This document shows, piece by piece, positions 1 to 7,976 of a stretch of DNA of 64,000 nt; the stretch's first letter is position 1, and each line of letters opens with the position of its first letter. Origin of the DNA: Steroidobacteraceae bacterium (GTDB taxonomy: Bacteria; Pseudomonadota; Gammaproteobacteria; Steroidobacterales; Steroidobacteraceae); the NCBI GenBank assembly GCA_041395505.1, contig JAWLAG010000002.1, positions 186,001-250,000 on the forward strand. The letters run 5' to 3'. The translations under genes were made by a program, and so were the position numbers. The notes beneath the pieces are model-generated. The model searched no databases and was not told where the DNA came from. It was given only the letters and a program-made list of their open reading frames with translations.

Positions 1-433
1 CCTTGTCATCGACCATGTCCGCCTTGTTCATGAACACCACGATGTACGGCACCCCCACCTGCCGCGCCAGCAGAATGTGCTCGCGCGTCTGCGGCATCGG
101 CCCATCCGCCGCCGACACCACCAGAATCGCACCGTCCATCTGCGCCGCACCCGTGATCATGTTCTTCACGTAGTCCGCGTGCCCGGGGCAGTCCACGTGC
201 GCGTAGTGTCGCGCCGCCGACTCGTACTCCACGTGCGCCGTCGATATCGTGATGCCACGCGCCTTCTCCTCAGGCGCCTTGTCAATCTGGTCGTACGCCA
301 TGAACGCACCACCATAGGTCTCCGCCATCACCTTCGTCAGCGCCGCCGTCAGCGTCGTCTTACCGTGGTCCACGTGACCTATCGTCCCCACGTTCACGTG
401 CGGCTTCTTGCGCTCAAACTTCTCTTTCGACAT
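1..433 (-). CDS. tuf: Elongation factor Tu, N-terminal part (cut by the window edge)
   Basis: EF-Tu is the GTPase that delivers aminoacyl-tRNA to the ribosome. The first 144 residues are present. They begin MSKEKFERKKPHVNVGTIG and contain the P-loop GHVDHGKT, the switch I segment RGITI, the switch II DCPGHADY and the start of the NKADMVDD guanine-specificity motif. The gene runs off the left edge. The ATG at 433 follows a GGAGG-type ribosome site. The 94 bases back to the tRNA-Thr gene can form a TGCGCAG/CTGCGCA hairpin. The gene sits at the end of a tRNA-Tyr, tRNA-Gly, tRNA-Thr, tuf unit, the usual order in gamma- and betaproteobacteria, so the mRNA is probably released by tRNA processing. 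Confidence 0.98.
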   Translation of the reverse strand, partial: MSKEKFERKKPHVNVGTIGHVDHGKTTLTAALTKVMAETYGGAFMAYDQIDKAPEEKARGITISTAHVEYESAARHYAHVDCPGHADYVKNMITGAAQMDGAILVVSAADGPMPQTREHILLARQVGVPYIVVFMNKADMVDDK

Positions 434-527
434 GCCCTACGGCCTCCGGCCTATGCTGTGGTGCGCAGCGCTGCAGCAACTGCGCAAACTGTTTTTCTAA
501 AACCCCAAAACAACCGACTCATGCTCA

Positions 528-603
<76 letters not shown>

Positions 604-614
604 TCACGCGGATC

Positions 615-688
<74 letters not shown>

Positions 689-772
689 TGATGGCGCACG
701 AGGGCGTCGCCTCGCGACACACTCGCCCACTTCCACCAGCCCGCACGAAAAGGCCCGAACCCCTGAGCCCCA

Positions 773-858
773 TGGTGGAGGGGGTAGGATTCGAACCTAC
801 GTAGGCGTAAGCCGGCAGATTTACAGTCTGCTCCCGTTGGCCGCTTGGGTACCCCTCC
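773..858 (-). tRNA. tRNA-Tyr (GTA)
   Basis: An 86-base tRNA with a long variable arm, as expected for a class II tRNA. The acceptor is GGAGGGG/CCCCTCC, the anticodon GTA lies in the loop CTGTAAA, and CCA is encoded. It is the first gene of the tRNA-tuf operon and lies just downstream of a sigma-70 promoter. Confidence 0.97.
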
Positions 859-877
859 GCCCGAAATCGAGCCGCGT

Positions 878-906
878 ATTCTGATTTCGCGTCCGGGGGG
901 TGTCAA
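878..906 (-). promoter_or_regulatory. Sigma-70 promoter of the tRNA-tuf operon
   Basis: On the reverse strand a perfect TTGACA -35 (901-906) is followed after 17 bases by CAGAAT (878-883). The discriminator after the -10 is GC-rich (ACGCGGC), a feature known for stable-RNA promoters under stringent control. The first tRNA starts about 20 bases from the -10. Confidence 0.7.
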
Positions 907-956
907 CGGCACTGGCAAGATTTTTGCTTGGGCCGGCTCCCGGGGCACTCCTTATA

Positions 957-1757
957 CTATATGCCGCCGGGCCCGGGCTGCGGCGGGCCTCGACCGCGGC
1001 GCAGCGCCGCCGGCGCCGCCTGATCGCGCAGCTGCTCGCAAAGCGCTTTCGTCGCCAGGCGCCAGGTTCCGGGCGCCAGATCCTCCGGCAAATGCGCGGC
1101 ACCAAAAGCGATGCGCTTCAGGCGGCTGACCTCGAAACCCACCGCTTCCCACAGGCGGCGTACCTCGCGGTTGCGACCCTCGTGCAGTGCGACTTCGAAC
1201 CAGGCGTGCCCCGCCGATCTGCCGCGCACCTGCAAATCATCGAACCGCGCGGGGCCGTCGTCCAGGGGCACGCCGGCCAGAAGCCGCGCGCGGACTGCGG
1301 CATCGGGCTGCCCGCGTACGCGCACGAGATAACGGCGCGGAATTTCCCGCGATGGATGGGCAAGGCCATGCGCGATCTCGCCATCGTCGGTAAAGAGCAT
1401 CAGTCCGGAAGTGTGCGCATCGAGCCTGCCCACCGCGATCCAGCGGCCCTCTGCAAGCGGCGGCAGACGATCGAAAACCGTAGCACGACCTTCGGGGTCG
1501 CGCCGCGTGCTCACCTCGCCCACGGGCTTGTGATAGAGCAGCACGCGACCGGGACCGCTTGCGGCGGTGATGGCAATTTCGCGGCCATCGATCTGCAGGC
1601 GGTCGCCGGGCTGGGCACGATCGCCGAGCGTGACACTGCGGCCATTTCGCGTGACCCGGCCATCACGTATCCATTGCTCGATCTCCCGCCGCGAACCACA
1701 GCCGCTTGCGGCCAGGAGCTTCTGCACGCGCTCGCCCTGCACCCGAGCCTCGTTCAT
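957..1757 (-). CDS. rluB: 23S rRNA pseudouridine synthase, RsuA/RluB family
   Basis: This enzyme isomerises a uridine in 23S rRNA to pseudouridine. Residues 8-55 form an S4 RNA-binding domain (QKLLAASGCGSRREIEQWI). The catalytic domain follows, with the family motif GRLDAHTSGLMLFT and catalytic Asp113, then HPSREIPRRYLVRV and the C-terminal GRNREVRRLWEAVG. At 266 residues it has the normal family length. RluB is favoured over RsuA/RluE/RluF because the segments around Asp113 and HPSRE look most like it, but sequence alone does not fix the target uridine. Its ATG overlaps the cysB stop as ATGA, so the two are probably translationally coupled. Confidence 0.88.
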   Translation of the reverse strand: MNEARVQGERVQKLLAASGCGSRREIEQWIRDGRVTRNGRSVTLGDRAQPGDRLQIDGREIAITAASGPGRVLLYHKPVGEVSTRRDPEGRATVFDRLPPLAEGRWIAVGRLDAHTSGLMLFTDDGEIAHGLAHPSREIPRRYLVRVRGQPDAAVRARLLAGVPLDDGPARFDDLQVRGRSAGHAWFEVALHEGRNREVRRLWEAVGFEVSRLKRIAFGAAHLPEDLAPGTWRLATKALCEQLRDQAAPAALRRGRGPPQPGPGGI

Positions 1758-2728
1758 CTCACCGGCAACGCGATGCGCCGGAAAAGCTCGTTGCGATCGT
1801 TGGCGTCGCGCAGCTGTTGCGCGCGATTGACCAGCCGTGGCGTCAGGTGCTCGCCGAACAGCGCCAGGAAATCATAGGTGAACCTGCGCAGCACAGTGCC
1901 CTGGCGAAACCCCACCCAGGTCGTATGGATTGGAAACAGGTGAGCGGCATCGATCACCGCAAGATCAGCATCCACCTGCGCCTCGAGGGCGACACTCGCG
2001 ACGATGCCGACCCCCAGCCCGAGCCTGACATAGGTCTTGATGACATCCGCATCACGCGCCGTGATCGCCACCCTGGGGCGCAGGCCGTGGCGCGCGAATA
2101 TCTCGTGCAGCGACGACGGCCCGGAAAAACTGAATACATAGGTAATCAAGGGGTGCCGCGCGAGCTCGGTGATGGAGAGCTTGCCGACCTTGGTCAATGG
2201 ATGACGCCGCGGCACGATGACATGGCGTTGCCAGCGATAGACCGGCAGCAGCACCAGTCCGCCGAAAAGCCCCTCCGAACCCGTGGCTATGGCGAGTTGC
2301 GCACGGTCGGTCGCAACCAGGTCCGCGATTTGTTCGGAGGTACCCTGGTGCAGATGCAGCTCGACCTCCGGATAGCGGCGGCGAAATGCCTTGACGATGG
2401 GCGGCAACACATAGCGCGCCTGGGTGTGCGTCGTGGCGATGGAGAGCTTCCCGGACATATCGCCCTTGAGATCCGCCGTCATCACGCGCAGGGCGTCGAT
2501 TTCATCGATGGCGCGAGCAGCGATCTCGAGTGCGCGCTCACCGGCCGGCGTTATATGTGCGAGCGAGCGTCCCTGGCGCGCAAATATTTCGCAGCCAAGC
2601 TCGGTCTCGAGTGCTTTCAGTGCGCGGCTGATCGCCGGCTGGGACGTGCCGAGTACCTGGGCGGCCTGGGTGACCGACAGTTCGTTGCGGGCGATCGCCA
2701 GCGCGTAACGCAGATGTTGTATATTCAT
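1754..2728 (-). CDS. cysB: CysB-type LysR transcriptional regulator of sulfur/cysteine metabolism
   Basis: The protein is 324 residues, the same length as E. coli CysB. It has an N-terminal winged helix (residues 1-60; TQAAQVLGTSQPAISRALK is the recognition helix region) and a periplasmic-binding-like effector domain. Two CysB hallmarks are clear: IATTHTQARYVLPP and DADVIKTYVRLGLGVGI. CysB senses O-acetylserine or related signals and activates cysteine genes. The start at 2728 was chosen because MNIQHLRYALAI aligns with the CysB N-terminus; an upstream in-frame ATG at 2803 would run through the promoter region. It is divergent from cysM, with a palindrome between them. Confidence 0.92.
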   Translation of the reverse strand: MNIQHLRYALAIARNELSVTQAAQVLGTSQPAISRALKALETELGCEIFARQGRSLAHITPAGERALEIAARAIDEIDALRVMTADLKGDMSGKLSIATTHTQARYVLPPIVKAFRRRYPEVELHLHQGTSEQIADLVATDRAQLAIATGSEGLFGGLVLLPVYRWQRHVIVPRRHPLTKVGKLSITELARHPLITYVFSFSGPSSLHEIFARHGLRPRVAITARDADVIKTYVRLGLGVGIVASVALEAQVDADLAVIDAAHLFPIHTTWVGFRQGTVLRRFTYDFLALFGEHLTPRLVNRAQQLRDANDRNELFRRIALPVR

Positions 2729-2750
2729 CGCTATATATTCAGCCCAGATC

Positions 2751-2772
2751 ATTATAACATTCTTGTTATAAC
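2751..2772. promoter_or_regulatory. Palindrome with back-to-back extended -10 elements between cysB and cysM
   Basis: A perfect inverted repeat, TTATAACA-TTCT-TGTTATAA, occupies 2752-2771. Read leftwards it contains TGTTATAAT, an extended -10 promoter for cysB. Read rightwards it contains TGTTATAAC, a near-perfect extended -10 for cysM. No good -35 was seen on either side. A regulator bound here would cover both promoters, which suits CysB autoregulation. That CysB itself binds is inference. Confidence 0.55.
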
Positions 2773-2825
2773 GACATGGCCCGGCCGACCTCGACCACCA
2801 CACCCATGAGGACTAAGGTCAAACC

Positions 2826-3767
2826 ATGATTTACGCCAACATACTGGGCACGATCGGCCGCACGCCGGTCGTGCGCATCAATCGTCTCGCACCGGACGGC
2901 ATCGACATGTACGTCAAGTGCGAGTTCTTCAATCCGCTGGCGAGCGTGAAGGACCGACTGGCCATCGCCATCATCGACGATGCCGAGAAATCCGGCGCCT
3001 TGAAGCCAGGCCAGACCGTCGTCGAAGCAACCTCCGGCAATACCGGGATCGCGCTCGCCATGGTCTGCGCCGCCAAGGGCTATCCCTTCGTCGCGGTAAT
3101 GGTCGAAACCTTCTCGGTCGAGCGGCGCAAGATCATGCGCATGCTCGGCGCCAAGGTCATCCTCACGCCGGCCGCGGAACGCGGCTCCGGCATGGTGAAG
3201 AAGGCCGCCGAGCTCGCCGCGAAGCACGGCTGGTTCCTGGCGCGCCAGTTCGAGAACCCGGCCAATCCTGCCTATCATCGCAATACCACCGGCCCGGAGA
3301 TTCTCAGCGACTTCGCCGGGAGGCGACTCGATGTGTTCGTCACCGGCTGGGGCACGGGAGGCACGCTCACCGGCGCGGGTGAGATCATTCGCAAGGCACG
3401 CCCCGACGTGAAGATCGTAGCCACCGAGCCCGAGAATGCGGCATTGCTGAGCGGCAAGGCCTTCACGCCGCACAAGATCCAGGGCTGGACCCCTGACTTC
3501 GTGCCGGCCGTGCTGAACCGCGATGTGGCGCATGAAATCCTGCCGGTCAGCGATGGCGAGGCGATCGACGCGGCCCGCGCATTGGCGCGGCAGGAAGGTA
3601 TCTTCTGCGGCATCTCGAGTGGCGGCACCTTCGCGGCAGCCCTCAAGGTCGCAAGAAAGTCGGCCGCAGGTACCGTCATTCTGGCCATGCTGCCGGATAC
3701 GGCTGAGCGCTATCTGTCGACACCGCTGTTCGAGGGCATCAACGACGGCGCCGATCCGGAACCGTGA
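2826..3767 (+). CDS. cysM: Cysteine synthase, CysM/CysK family
   Basis: A PLP-dependent beta-replacement enzyme that makes cysteine from an activated serine and sulfide. The PLP lysine is Lys42 in NPLASVKDR. The substrate loop TSGNTG lies at 69-74 and the phosphate-binding GTGGT at 176-180. At 313 residues it fits CysM or CysK; the N-terminus MIYANILGTIGRTP is typical of the family. Its stop overlaps the GTG start of the next gene, a serine O-succinyltransferase-type MetX. The natural substrate is therefore likely O-succinyl-L-serine rather than O-acetylserine. It is divergent from cysB. Confidence 0.93.
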   Translation: MIYANILGTIGRTPVVRINRLAPDGIDMYVKCEFFNPLASVKDRLAIAIIDDAEKSGALKPGQTVVEATSGNTGIALAMVCAAKGYPFVAVMVETFSVERRKIMRMLGAKVILTPAAERGSGMVKKAAELAAKHGWFLARQFENPANPAYHRNTTGPEILSDFAGRRLDVFVTGWGTGGTLTGAGEIIRKARPDVKIVATEPENAALLSGKAFTPHKIQGWTPDFVPAVLNRDVAHEILPVSDGEAIDAARALARQEGIFCGISSGGTFAAALKVARKSAAGTVILAMLPDTAERYLSTPLFEGINDGADPEP

Positions 3768-4891
3768 CGCCGGCAATGCCGCGGCGCAAGGAAGGCAACG
3801 ACGCGCGTCAGTACGCCCGTTTACCGGATCCCTTTGCCATGCACGGCGGCGGCGTACTCAAGGACGCGACGCTGGCCTATGAAACCTGGGGCGCGCTGAA
3901 TGCCGCACAGGACAACGCCATCCTGCTCTTTACGGGGCTCTCGCCATCGGCGCACGCCGCCTCGTCGGCTGCTGATCGGGAGGACGGCTGGTGGGAGTCG
4001 ATCATCGGGCCTTCGCTTGCGATCGACACCGACCGCTATTTCGTCATTTGCGTCAATTCCCTGGGAAGTTGCTTCGGCTCCACGGGACCGGCGTCGATCG
4101 ATCCCCGGACAGGTCAGCGCTATGGGCTCAATTTTCCGCAACTGGCCGTCGAGGACATCGCGAACGCTGCCTGGCATGTGACTCGAGGCCTTGGCATACA
4201 GCAGCTCGATACGGTGATGGGACCGTCGCTTGGCGGCATGGCCTGTCTTGCTTATCTGGCACTGCATCCCGACGGCGCCAGGCGCCTCATCAGCATCTCG
4301 GGCAGCGCCGCCGCATCACCCTTTGCCATTGCATTGCGATCGGTACAGCGCGAAGCCATCACCCGCGATCCCGACTGGCAGCACGGCAGCTACGCGCCGG
4401 GCCGCCCGCCACACAATGGCCTCATCCTGGCCCGCAAGATGGGCACCATCACCTACCGGTCAAGGGCCGAATGGGAGAATCGCTTCGCACGCCAGCCCGG
4501 GCGCCAAGCGAAGCGCGTCGGCCAGCGCAATGGCTTTGCCGGCGAGTTCATGGTCGAGGACTATCTCGACGCGCAGTCACTGCGCTTCGCCGAGCGCTTC
4601 GACGCCAATTGTTATCTGTACCTGTCACGGGCGATGGACAGGTTCGATCTCGCGGCGCATGGCAAGAACCTGCCGGAGATCTTTGCGCGCAGCAGCATGA
4701 CGAAGGCGCTGGTCATCGGTGTCAGCAGCGACATCCTGTTTCCGATCGAGGAACAGCAACGCATCGCCGCTGCGATCACCGCGGGCGGCCGCGAATGCGA
4801 AATGATCGCCATGCCCTCCCTGCAGGGCCACGACGCGTTTCTGGTCGACATCGAGCGCTTCGCTGGCGCCCTCGGCAATTTCCTGCGCTAG
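3764..4891 (+). CDS. metX: MetX-family acyltransferase, probable serine O-succinyltransferase
   Basis: An alpha/beta-hydrolase-fold acyltransferase of 375 residues. The triad is Ser155 (GPSLGGM), Asp323 (VSSDILFP) and His356 (LQGHDAFL). Classical MetX acetylates homoserine. This protein instead resembles the xanthomonad serine O-succinyltransferases: it shares TGLSPSAHAA, GWWESIIGP, CVNSLGSCFGSTGPAS and CYLYLSRAMDRFDLA. Location settles the role further, since it overlaps cysM by four bases (GTGA) and faces cysB. The pair would convert serine to O-succinylserine and then to cysteine. An ATG at 3776 is an alternative start. Activity on homoserine cannot be excluded from sequence. Confidence 0.85.
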   Translation: MTPAMPRRKEGNDARQYARLPDPFAMHGGGVLKDATLAYETWGALNAAQDNAILLFTGLSPSAHAASSAADREDGWWESIIGPSLAIDTDRYFVICVNSLGSCFGSTGPASIDPRTGQRYGLNFPQLAVEDIANAAWHVTRGLGIQQLDTVMGPSLGGMACLAYLALHPDGARRLISISGSAAASPFAIALRSVQREAITRDPDWQHGSYAPGRPPHNGLILARKMGTITYRSRAEWENRFARQPGRQAKRVGQRNGFAGEFMVEDYLDAQSLRFAERFDANCYLYLSRAMDRFDLAAHGKNLPEIFARSSMTKALVIGVSSDILFPIEEQQRIAAAITAGGRECEMIAMPSLQGHDAFLVDIERFAGALGNFLR

Positions 4892-4898
4892 CAGTCCG

Positions 4899-6863
4899 TC
4901 ATCTGGCGCCCGCCAGGCTCACCCGTGGCAGTAGCGGCGGCAGCGGGCATTGCAGCGTCAGGCAGATCGCGCGCAGCAGCTCAGCCTCTGCGACCGAAAG
5001 CGTATCATCGTGGGCGATGGTCAGCACCAGCGCCTCGATGAGCATCTCTTTCGCGAACGGATCGAGCCGGCGCAAACGCAGCAGCGCCTGCTCGGCGAGC
5101 GGCGGCCAGTTGCGCGGCGGCTGGAACGGCGGTCGTTGGCGCGGTAACAGGCGCGCGATACCGGCCTCGTAGGCCCGGCGCGCATCATCGCGGTTGCTCG
5201 CGCCCTGCTCGGCCAGCACCGCGAACAGGACCGCGAGATCACCGCTGACGTCGCCAAGGCGCAAGCGACCATGCGGCACCGTGGCGCCGAGTTCGTCGGC
5301 AAGGGTCAGCTGAAGGACTGTCGACAGCGAGAATTCGAATACGCTGATGCTGCCGTCCGCCATGATCAGATCGTGAAGCGCATGCTGCAACCGCTCGCGC
5401 GCCGTGCGTGGCAAACGGCGTAGCGCCGGAAAGGCGAGCGTTATCACCGGCAGGCGCATGAAGGCCGGCAACCGTGCACCGGCGGCCGCCGCCGCCGCAA
5501 TTGCCGCGATGGCCCCATCGTCGAAATGTCCCGCGAGGGCATGCAACTGCGCGCCGCGACGCCCGGCATCGCTATCCAGCAACATGCCAAGCAACAGGGT
5601 TTGAGCCTCGATGGGCAGCGTCAGCGAGCGCGCGAGATCGATCGGCAGGGCATGGCGCAATTCGTCCGCGCGTTCGATATGCACCGTCTGTGGATCGCCG
5701 ACCTGATCGGCGATCAGCTCCGCGCGGGCTGCCACCGGTGCCGCAATGCTCGCTACCGCGCCTGCCAGCGCGGACGCAGCCGCCGGCGCTGCGGGCTTTT
5801 CCACGGCGGCAGTGCCAGCGTCCCGTGCGGTGGCGAACTCCATGCGTGCGCGCTCGATCTCCGCGGGATCAAAACCCGGATCGAGCGCGCGGATGCGCTC
5901 GATGAGCGGCGGGTGCGTGGCGAACATCCGCGAAAGTCCCGGCGCAAACAGCATGTGCGCGACTTCCTCCGCCGCCGGAGTCGCAAGCCGCGCGCCTGCG
6001 CTCGAGGCGCCTATTTTCACCAACGCCTGCTTCAATCCCTGCGTGTCGCGCGTAAATTGCACCGCGGACGCGTCCGCCAGGCGCTCCCGTTGCCGTGATA
6101 CGGCCGCCTGCAAGATGCGCGCAAACAACAGGCCGATCTGGCCCACCACGACCAGAGCGAGTGCGACTACGAGGATTGCGGCGGTTGACTTGCCGTTGCG
6201 CGAGCGGTGCGATACGCGCAACACCGTACGGCCAACGATGACGAGCGCCAGCAGGCCGAACAGCCAGCCCAGCATGCGGATATTCAGTTGCATGTCGCCA
6301 TTGAGGATATGGCTGAATTCGTGGGCGATAACCCCCTGCAGCTCGTCGCGCCGCAGCCGCTCGAGCGCGCCCTGCGTCACGGCGATGGCTGCGTTCGCCG
6401 GCGTGTGTCCGGCGGCAAAGGCATTGATGCCCGGTTCATCGACCAGTACGAAAATCTCGGGCATGGGCACACCGGCGGCAATCGACATTTCCTCGACGAT
6501 GTTGAGCAGGCGCTGCTGCAGGGGATCCGCGACGCCTCGCTCCACGCGCGTACCGCCGAGGCTCGTCGCAACGACCGATCCGCCGGCACGCAAGGTCATG
6601 GTCTTGTAGAGGCTCGCGCCGAACATCACCGCCGCGATCAGCAGCACGATGACGATGGCGGCACCCGGGCTCGCCGCCATGAACCGAAGCGGCGCCGGAT
6701 CAGGCAAGGTGACGACACCGAGCGGATCGCCAATCGTCGCGCCGAGTACAGAGAAGATCACCAACGACAGCGCCGCCGTGACGGCCAGCATCGAGAGGAT
6801 GAACGCCACGAGCAGTCGGCGCGTGCTGCGCCGGGCGGCAGACTGGCGCTCGTAGAAGTTCAA
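4899..6863 (-). CDS. M48-family membrane metallopeptidase with a long C-terminal extension
   Basis: A zinc protease of the inner membrane. Transmembrane segments lie at about 17-40 and 63-87, then the zinc motif HEFSH at 181-185, then two more membrane segments near 196-212 and 227-252. The third ligand region follows (QRERLADASAVQFT). This half resembles HtpX-type quality-control proteases. Residues from about 340 to 654 form an additional region rich in Ala and Leu with no motif I recognise. Its start lies 55 bases after lemA, a pairing common in bacteria, so LemA may be its partner. It converges on metX with only 7 bases between the stops. Confidence 0.88.
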   Translation of the reverse strand: MNFYERQSAARRSTRRLLVAFILSMLAVTAALSLVIFSVLGATIGDPLGVVTLPDPAPLRFMAASPGAAIVIVLLIAAVMFGASLYKTMTLRAGGSVVATSLGGTRVERGVADPLQQRLLNIVEEMSIAAGVPMPEIFVLVDEPGINAFAAGHTPANAAIAVTQGALERLRRDELQGVIAHEFSHILNGDMQLNIRMLGWLFGLLALVIVGRTVLRVSHRSRNGKSTAAILVVALALVVVGQIGLLFARILQAAVSRQRERLADASAVQFTRDTQGLKQALVKIGASSAGARLATPAAEEVAHMLFAPGLSRMFATHPPLIERIRALDPGFDPAEIERARMEFATARDAGTAAVEKPAAPAAASALAGAVASIAAPVAARAELIADQVGDPQTVHIERADELRHALPIDLARSLTLPIEAQTLLLGMLLDSDAGRRGAQLHALAGHFDDGAIAAIAAAAAAGARLPAFMRLPVITLAFPALRRLPRTARERLQHALHDLIMADGSISVFEFSLSTVLQLTLADELGATVPHGRLRLGDVSGDLAVLFAVLAEQGASNRDDARRAYEAGIARLLPRQRPPFQPPRNWPPLAEQALLRLRRLDPFAKEMLIEALVLTIAHDDTLSVAEAELLRAICLTLQCPLPPLLPRVSLAGAR

Positions 6864-6918
6864 CGTAGTGATCCGTTACTGGCGCCGGGGCCGGGCCGGA
6901 TCCGGGATCGTGCCCGGT

Positions 6919-7506
6919 TCAGCCAAAGCTGACCTTGGGTGCTTCGCGCGCTTCGGGTTTGCCGATGTCGAGCAATTCCGCGGGTTTGAAACTGAACATG
7001 CCGGCGATGAAGTTGGTCGGAAACATTTCTCGCTGGTTGTTGTAGTTCATGACCGCATCGTTGTAGGCCTGGCGGGCGAACGCCACCTTGTTCTCGGTCG
7101 AGGTCAGTTCTTCGGACAGCTGCATCATGTTCTGGTTCGCCTTGAGGTCGGGATAGGCCTCGGCGAGCGCAAACAGCCGGCCGAGGGCGCCGCTCAAGGC
7201 CCCTTCGGCACCCGCAAGTTGCGCAAGCGCCGCCGGATCACCGGGATTGGCGGATGCGCTCTTGAGACCGGCAACAGCCGAATTGCGCGCGCGAATAACG
7301 GCCTCGAGGGTCTCGCGCTCGTGCTTGAGGTAACCCTTGGCGGTCTCGACCAGGTTCGGGATGAGGTCGTAGCGGCGCGTCAGTTGCACATCGATCTGCG
7401 CGAAGGCATTGCGAAAGGCATTGCGTGCCGCAATCAGCCGGTTGTAGGCGCCGACGATGAACAACACAAAACCGACGATCAAGAGAATGACTATCCAGCC
7501 TAGCAT
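6919..7506 (-). CDS. lemA: LemA family protein
   Basis: A 195-residue protein with one N-terminal membrane anchor (WIVILLIVGFVLFIVGAYN) followed by the long helical LemA domain. Family landmarks are RRYDLIPNLVETAKGY, the heptad-rich central helices and the C-terminal NFIAGMFSFKPAELLDI. The N-terminus is expected outside the cytoplasmic face with the helical bundle in the cytoplasm or periplasm; the family function is unsettled. It precedes the M48 protease and follows the small FFADP protein by 14 bases, so all four genes from 9160 to 4899 are probably one operon. Confidence 0.93.
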   Translation of the reverse strand: MLGWIVILLIVGFVLFIVGAYNRLIAARNAFRNAFAQIDVQLTRRYDLIPNLVETAKGYLKHERETLEAVIRARNSAVAGLKSASANPGDPAALAQLAGAEGALSGALGRLFALAEAYPDLKANQNMMQLSEELTSTENKVAFARQAYNDAVMNYNNQREMFPTNFIAGMFSFKPAELLDIGKPEAREAPKVSFG

Positions 7507-7520
7507 CGTGATGACTCCCG

Positions 7521-7976
7521 TTACTTTCGTGATCGTCGCGCGACCTTGCCACGACGCGTTGTCTTGCTGCTTTTCCTGCCGGGTGGACGCTGCCGTCGCT
7601 TCGGCCCGGCGCGCAGGCCCGCGATGCGCGCGCCGAATGCGCCCGGCCTGCGGCCTGCAGCTGCGCGTGCACGCGCGGAATTCGCGCTGGCGTCGGCGAT
7701 GTCCTCCGCCAGGATGCGAAACAGACTATCAATGAACTCCTTGCGCAGCGCACCGAGCCGCGCCTCCGCAGCGGCGTCGAACTCGTAGGAATCGACAGCG
7801 CCTGCTGCCAGACTGCCCTGCTCGACGCCAATGGCCTCGAGCGCGGCCAGGCGTTCGCGCAACACCCATACTTCGCTCGCCAGTGTCACCGTCATGTTGA
7901 GCAGCTTGTCGACGGCAGGGTCGGCGAAGAAAAATGGCCGTCCACCGCGAATATTGCGCGCCAGTGCTTCGCTCAT
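7521..7976 (-). CDS. Small 'FFADP' protein with a basic C-terminal tail (unknown function, copy 1)
   Basis: I do not recognise a named family. The first 50 residues hold GRPFFFADPAVDKLL followed by an amphipathic, probably coiled-coil helix (LASEVWVLRERLAALEAIG). A short helical segment with SYE and FIDSLFRILAED comes next. The last 50 residues are very rich in Arg, Lys, Pro and Ala, as in nucleic-acid-binding or histone-H1-like tails. The gene overlaps the stop of the upstream methyltransferase as ATGA, so the two are translationally coupled. A clear relative lies at 38701-39000, again in an operon with a related methyltransferase but without the basic tail. A partner role for the methyltransferase is inference. 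Confidence 0.75.
   Translation of the reverse strand: MSEALARNIRGGRPFFFADPAVDKLLNMTVTLASEVWVLRERLAALEAIGVEQGSLAAGAVDSYEFDAAAEARLGALRKEFIDSLFRILAEDIADASANSARARAAAGRRPGAFGARIAGLRAGPKRRQRPPGRKSSKTTRRGKVARRSRK

Noticed and set aside
2766..3776. Antisense frame of 336 residues over cysM
   Set aside because: cysM has all its catalytic motifs in the plus frame; the antisense product matches nothing and would run into the cysB promoter palindrome.
7521..7976. Copy 1 FFADP protein as a histone H1 homologue
   Set aside because: Only the tail is basic; the FFADP/coiled-coil part is shared with copy 2, which has no such tail, so the family is not a histone.
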